A DNA stretch of 64,000 nucleotides from DASTCZ01 sp035308165 (GTDB lineage Bacteria; Acidobacteriota; Terriglobia; Acidiferrales; UBA7541), in NCBI GenBank assembly GCA_035308165.1, contig DATGHC010000056.1, forward strand, positions 29,961 to 93,960. Direction: 5' to 3'. The notes under the pieces are model-generated. The model made no database searches and was not told the origin of the DNA. It saw nothing but the letters and a program-made list of their open reading frames with translations. The position numbers and the translations under genes were made by a program. This document shows, piece after piece, positions 62,816 to 64,000 of the stretch. The first letter of the stretch is position 1, and each line of letters begins with the position of its first letter.

Positions 62816-63628
62816 GTGGAAGACTTAAACTTGCAATTGAATTTGTTTCGGATTGCACTGGCCAACCTTCGATACCCCGCCAACGCCGACGATTCAATCG
62901 CGTTGGCGGAACAAGCTATCGCTCGCGCATCGGTCGAGGGCGCCGGCCTGATCTGTTTCCCGGAATGTTTCGTACCTGGGTATCGGGCAAAAGGAAAGGT
63001 GGTGCCCCCGCCCGACCCCGAATTCCTGGAACGCGCGTGGTCGGCGATCGCAAAGGCCGCTGCGAAGGGAAGCATCGCGGTAATTCTGGGCACCGAACGT
63101 GTCGTTGCGAATGAGGGCTTGCTAATCTCAGCATTGGTCATTAATCGGGATGGGACGATTGAAGGTTTCCAGGACAAAGTCCAACTCGATCCTTCCGAGG
63201 AGTGCACCTATTCATCCGGCTCAGGCCGGCGGGTTTTTCAAACTGGGTCGCTGACGTTCGGAATCTCAATCTGCCACGAGGGTTGGCGCTATCCTGAAAC
63301 CGTGCGATGGGCGGTGCGAAGTGGCGCGCAAATCGTTTTTCACCCACATTTCCACGAAGCTGAGCCCGGCGGTTACGTGCCGGTGACATTCGGGGATCCC
63401 GCCAACACATTTCACGAAAAAGCGATGTTATGCCGCGCCGCGGAGAACACTTGTTATTTCGCAAGTGTGAATCATGCGAGCGCCGGTTCACCGACCACTT
63501 CGACTGTGGTGCGGCCGGATGGCACGCTGCTGTCCTATCAGCCGTATGGTAAAGAAGGTTTGCTGATTGCGGACGTGGACCTCTCTGTGGCCACAGGTTT
63601 CCTTGCGGCGCGATGCAAATCTTCATGA
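62816..63628 (+). CDS. Carbon-nitrogen hydrolase (nitrilase superfamily)
   Basis: 270 residues from GTG 62816. The Glu-Lys-Cys triad is complete: Glu50 in ICFPECFVPGY, Lys121 in FQDKVQLDP and Cys153 in GISICHEGWRYPE. The alpha-beta-beta-alpha fold signatures follow, including ENTCYFASVNHAS and DGTLLSYQPYGKEGLLIADVD. The family splits amides, nitriles or carbamoyl groups; substrate unknown. Translation probably follows the membrane-protein gene one base upstream. Confidence 0.92.
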   Translation: MEDLNLQLNLFRIALANLRYPANADDSIALAEQAIARASVEGAGLICFPECFVPGYRAKGKVVPPPDPEFLERAWSAIAKAAAKGSIAVILGTERVVANEGLLISALVINRDGTIEGFQDKVQLDPSEECTYSSGSGRRVFQTGSLTFGISICHEGWRYPETVRWAVRSGAQIVFHPHFHEAEPGGYVPVTFGDPANTFHEKAMLCRAAENTCYFASVNHASAGSPTTSTVVRPDGTLLSYQPYGKEGLLIADVDLSVATGFLAARCKSS

Positions 63629-63707
63629 GAGCTTGAAGGGATTGTAGATTGATTCGATTCGTTGTGGATGCGTTCATGATTGCCTGTTACTGGCTTGAGT
63701 GAACATA

Positions 63708-63737
63708 TTGGGAAACGTTGCGCGGGTGTGCTAGCAT
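63708..63737 (+). promoter_or_regulatory. Candidate promoter of the acyl-CoA dehydrogenase
   Basis: TTGGGA (63708-63713) and TAGCAT (63732-63737) are 18 bases apart, ending 19 bases before the start codon. Match to consensus is modest. Confidence 0.3.
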
Positions 63738-63756
63738 CGCGTCTACACCCGAAACG

Positions 63757-64000
63757 ATGGATTTTTCTCTTACCGACGACCAGAAACTGATTCGGGATAC
63801 CGTCCGCCAATTCATGGAGACGGAGGTGCGCCCAAAGACCCGCCAGTACGACAAAGAAGAACATTTCCCTGCGGAAGAAATCAGACGGTTGGGCGAGCTG
63901 GGTTGCTGCGGGATGCTGTTGCCTGAGGAGTGGGGCGGTACGGGCACAGATTCGATTACTTATGCGGTGATGATTGAAGAAGTGGCGCGCGTGGACGCCT
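63757..64000 (+). CDS. Acyl-CoA dehydrogenase (3' partial)
   Basis: The frame opens at ATG 63757 and runs off the window after 81 codons. The N-terminal helical domain is characteristic: FSLTDDQKLIRDTVRQFMET, FPAEEIRRLGELGCCGMLLP and EEWGGTGTDSITYAVMIEEV. It is an FAD enzyme of fatty-acid or branched-chain acyl-CoA oxidation. The catalytic Glu and flavin contacts lie beyond the window. Confidence 0.92.
   Translation, partial: MDFSLTDDQKLIRDTVRQFMETEVRPKTRQYDKEEHFPAEEIRRLGELGCCGMLLPEEWGGTGTDSITYAVMIEEVARVDA

Overview
This window looks like a chromosomal segment of a Gram-negative soil-type bacterium, most likely an acidobacterium (phylum Acidobacteriota). That placement is an inference. It rests on outer-membrane barrels and many signal peptides, a Ser/Thr kinase fused to TolB-like and TPR regions, a Bacillus-type sdhCAB operon, DNA polymerase X with a PHP domain, a GldA/F/G-type ABC exporter with a DUF4340 protein, and frequent TTG/GTG starts behind strong Shine-Dalgarno sites. 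I see no CRISPR array, prophage or intact insertion sequence. One decayed recombinase fragment and a few small dispersed repeats are the only mobile-type traces.

Layout. 0-6.6 kb: the end of an AmmeMemoRadiSam radical SAM enzyme, a CPBP-type membrane protein with altered catalytic residues, leuA-leuB with a divergent LysR regulator, and a B12-binding radical SAM enzyme. 6.6-13.5 kb: a CRP-like site, a three-gene phosphorelay (sensor kinase, small receiver, hybrid kinase), a recombinase remnant, and a porin plus small phosphate-binding-like protein. 13.5-25.6 kb, leftward: Ser/Thr kinase, tRNA-Phe(GAA), the rnj-GNAT-uppP-ftsK operon, a YeaQ-type membrane protein, pyruvoyl arginine decarboxylase, and a GAF protein with a 5'-nucleotidase. 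25.8-31.1 kb, rightward: sdhCAB, M19 dipeptidase, cyclophilin. 31.3-44 kb: a secreted tandem-domain protein, then leftward mdh, icd, glnE, glnA, an S9 peptidase and inositol-phosphate synthase. 44-46.4 kb: YceI protein, small membrane proteins, methyltransferase.

46.7-50.5 kb is the most unusual part. It holds two paralogous secreted pilin-like proteins, a PapD-like periplasmic protein and a compact outer-membrane barrel with an usher-like C-terminal domain. Together they read as a minimal, divergent chaperone-usher-like surface system without a canonical 800-residue usher. 50.6-64 kb: DUF1801 and DUF4097 proteins, polX with a leaderless-looking promoter, cspA, an ADP-ribose Nudix hydrolase, the Gld-type ABC operon, an exported amidohydrolase, a LytTR regulator with a small membrane protein and a carbon-nitrogen hydrolase, and the start of an acyl-CoA dehydrogenase.

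Functionally, sdhCAB, mdh and icd supply three TCA steps. glnA with glnE forms a covalently regulated ammonia-assimilation pair: Tyr397 of GlnA and both GlnE nucleotidyltransferase motifs are present. leuAB gives two leucine-pathway steps, probably controlled by the neighbouring LysR protein. All assignments come from reading motifs and context; no database search was run.
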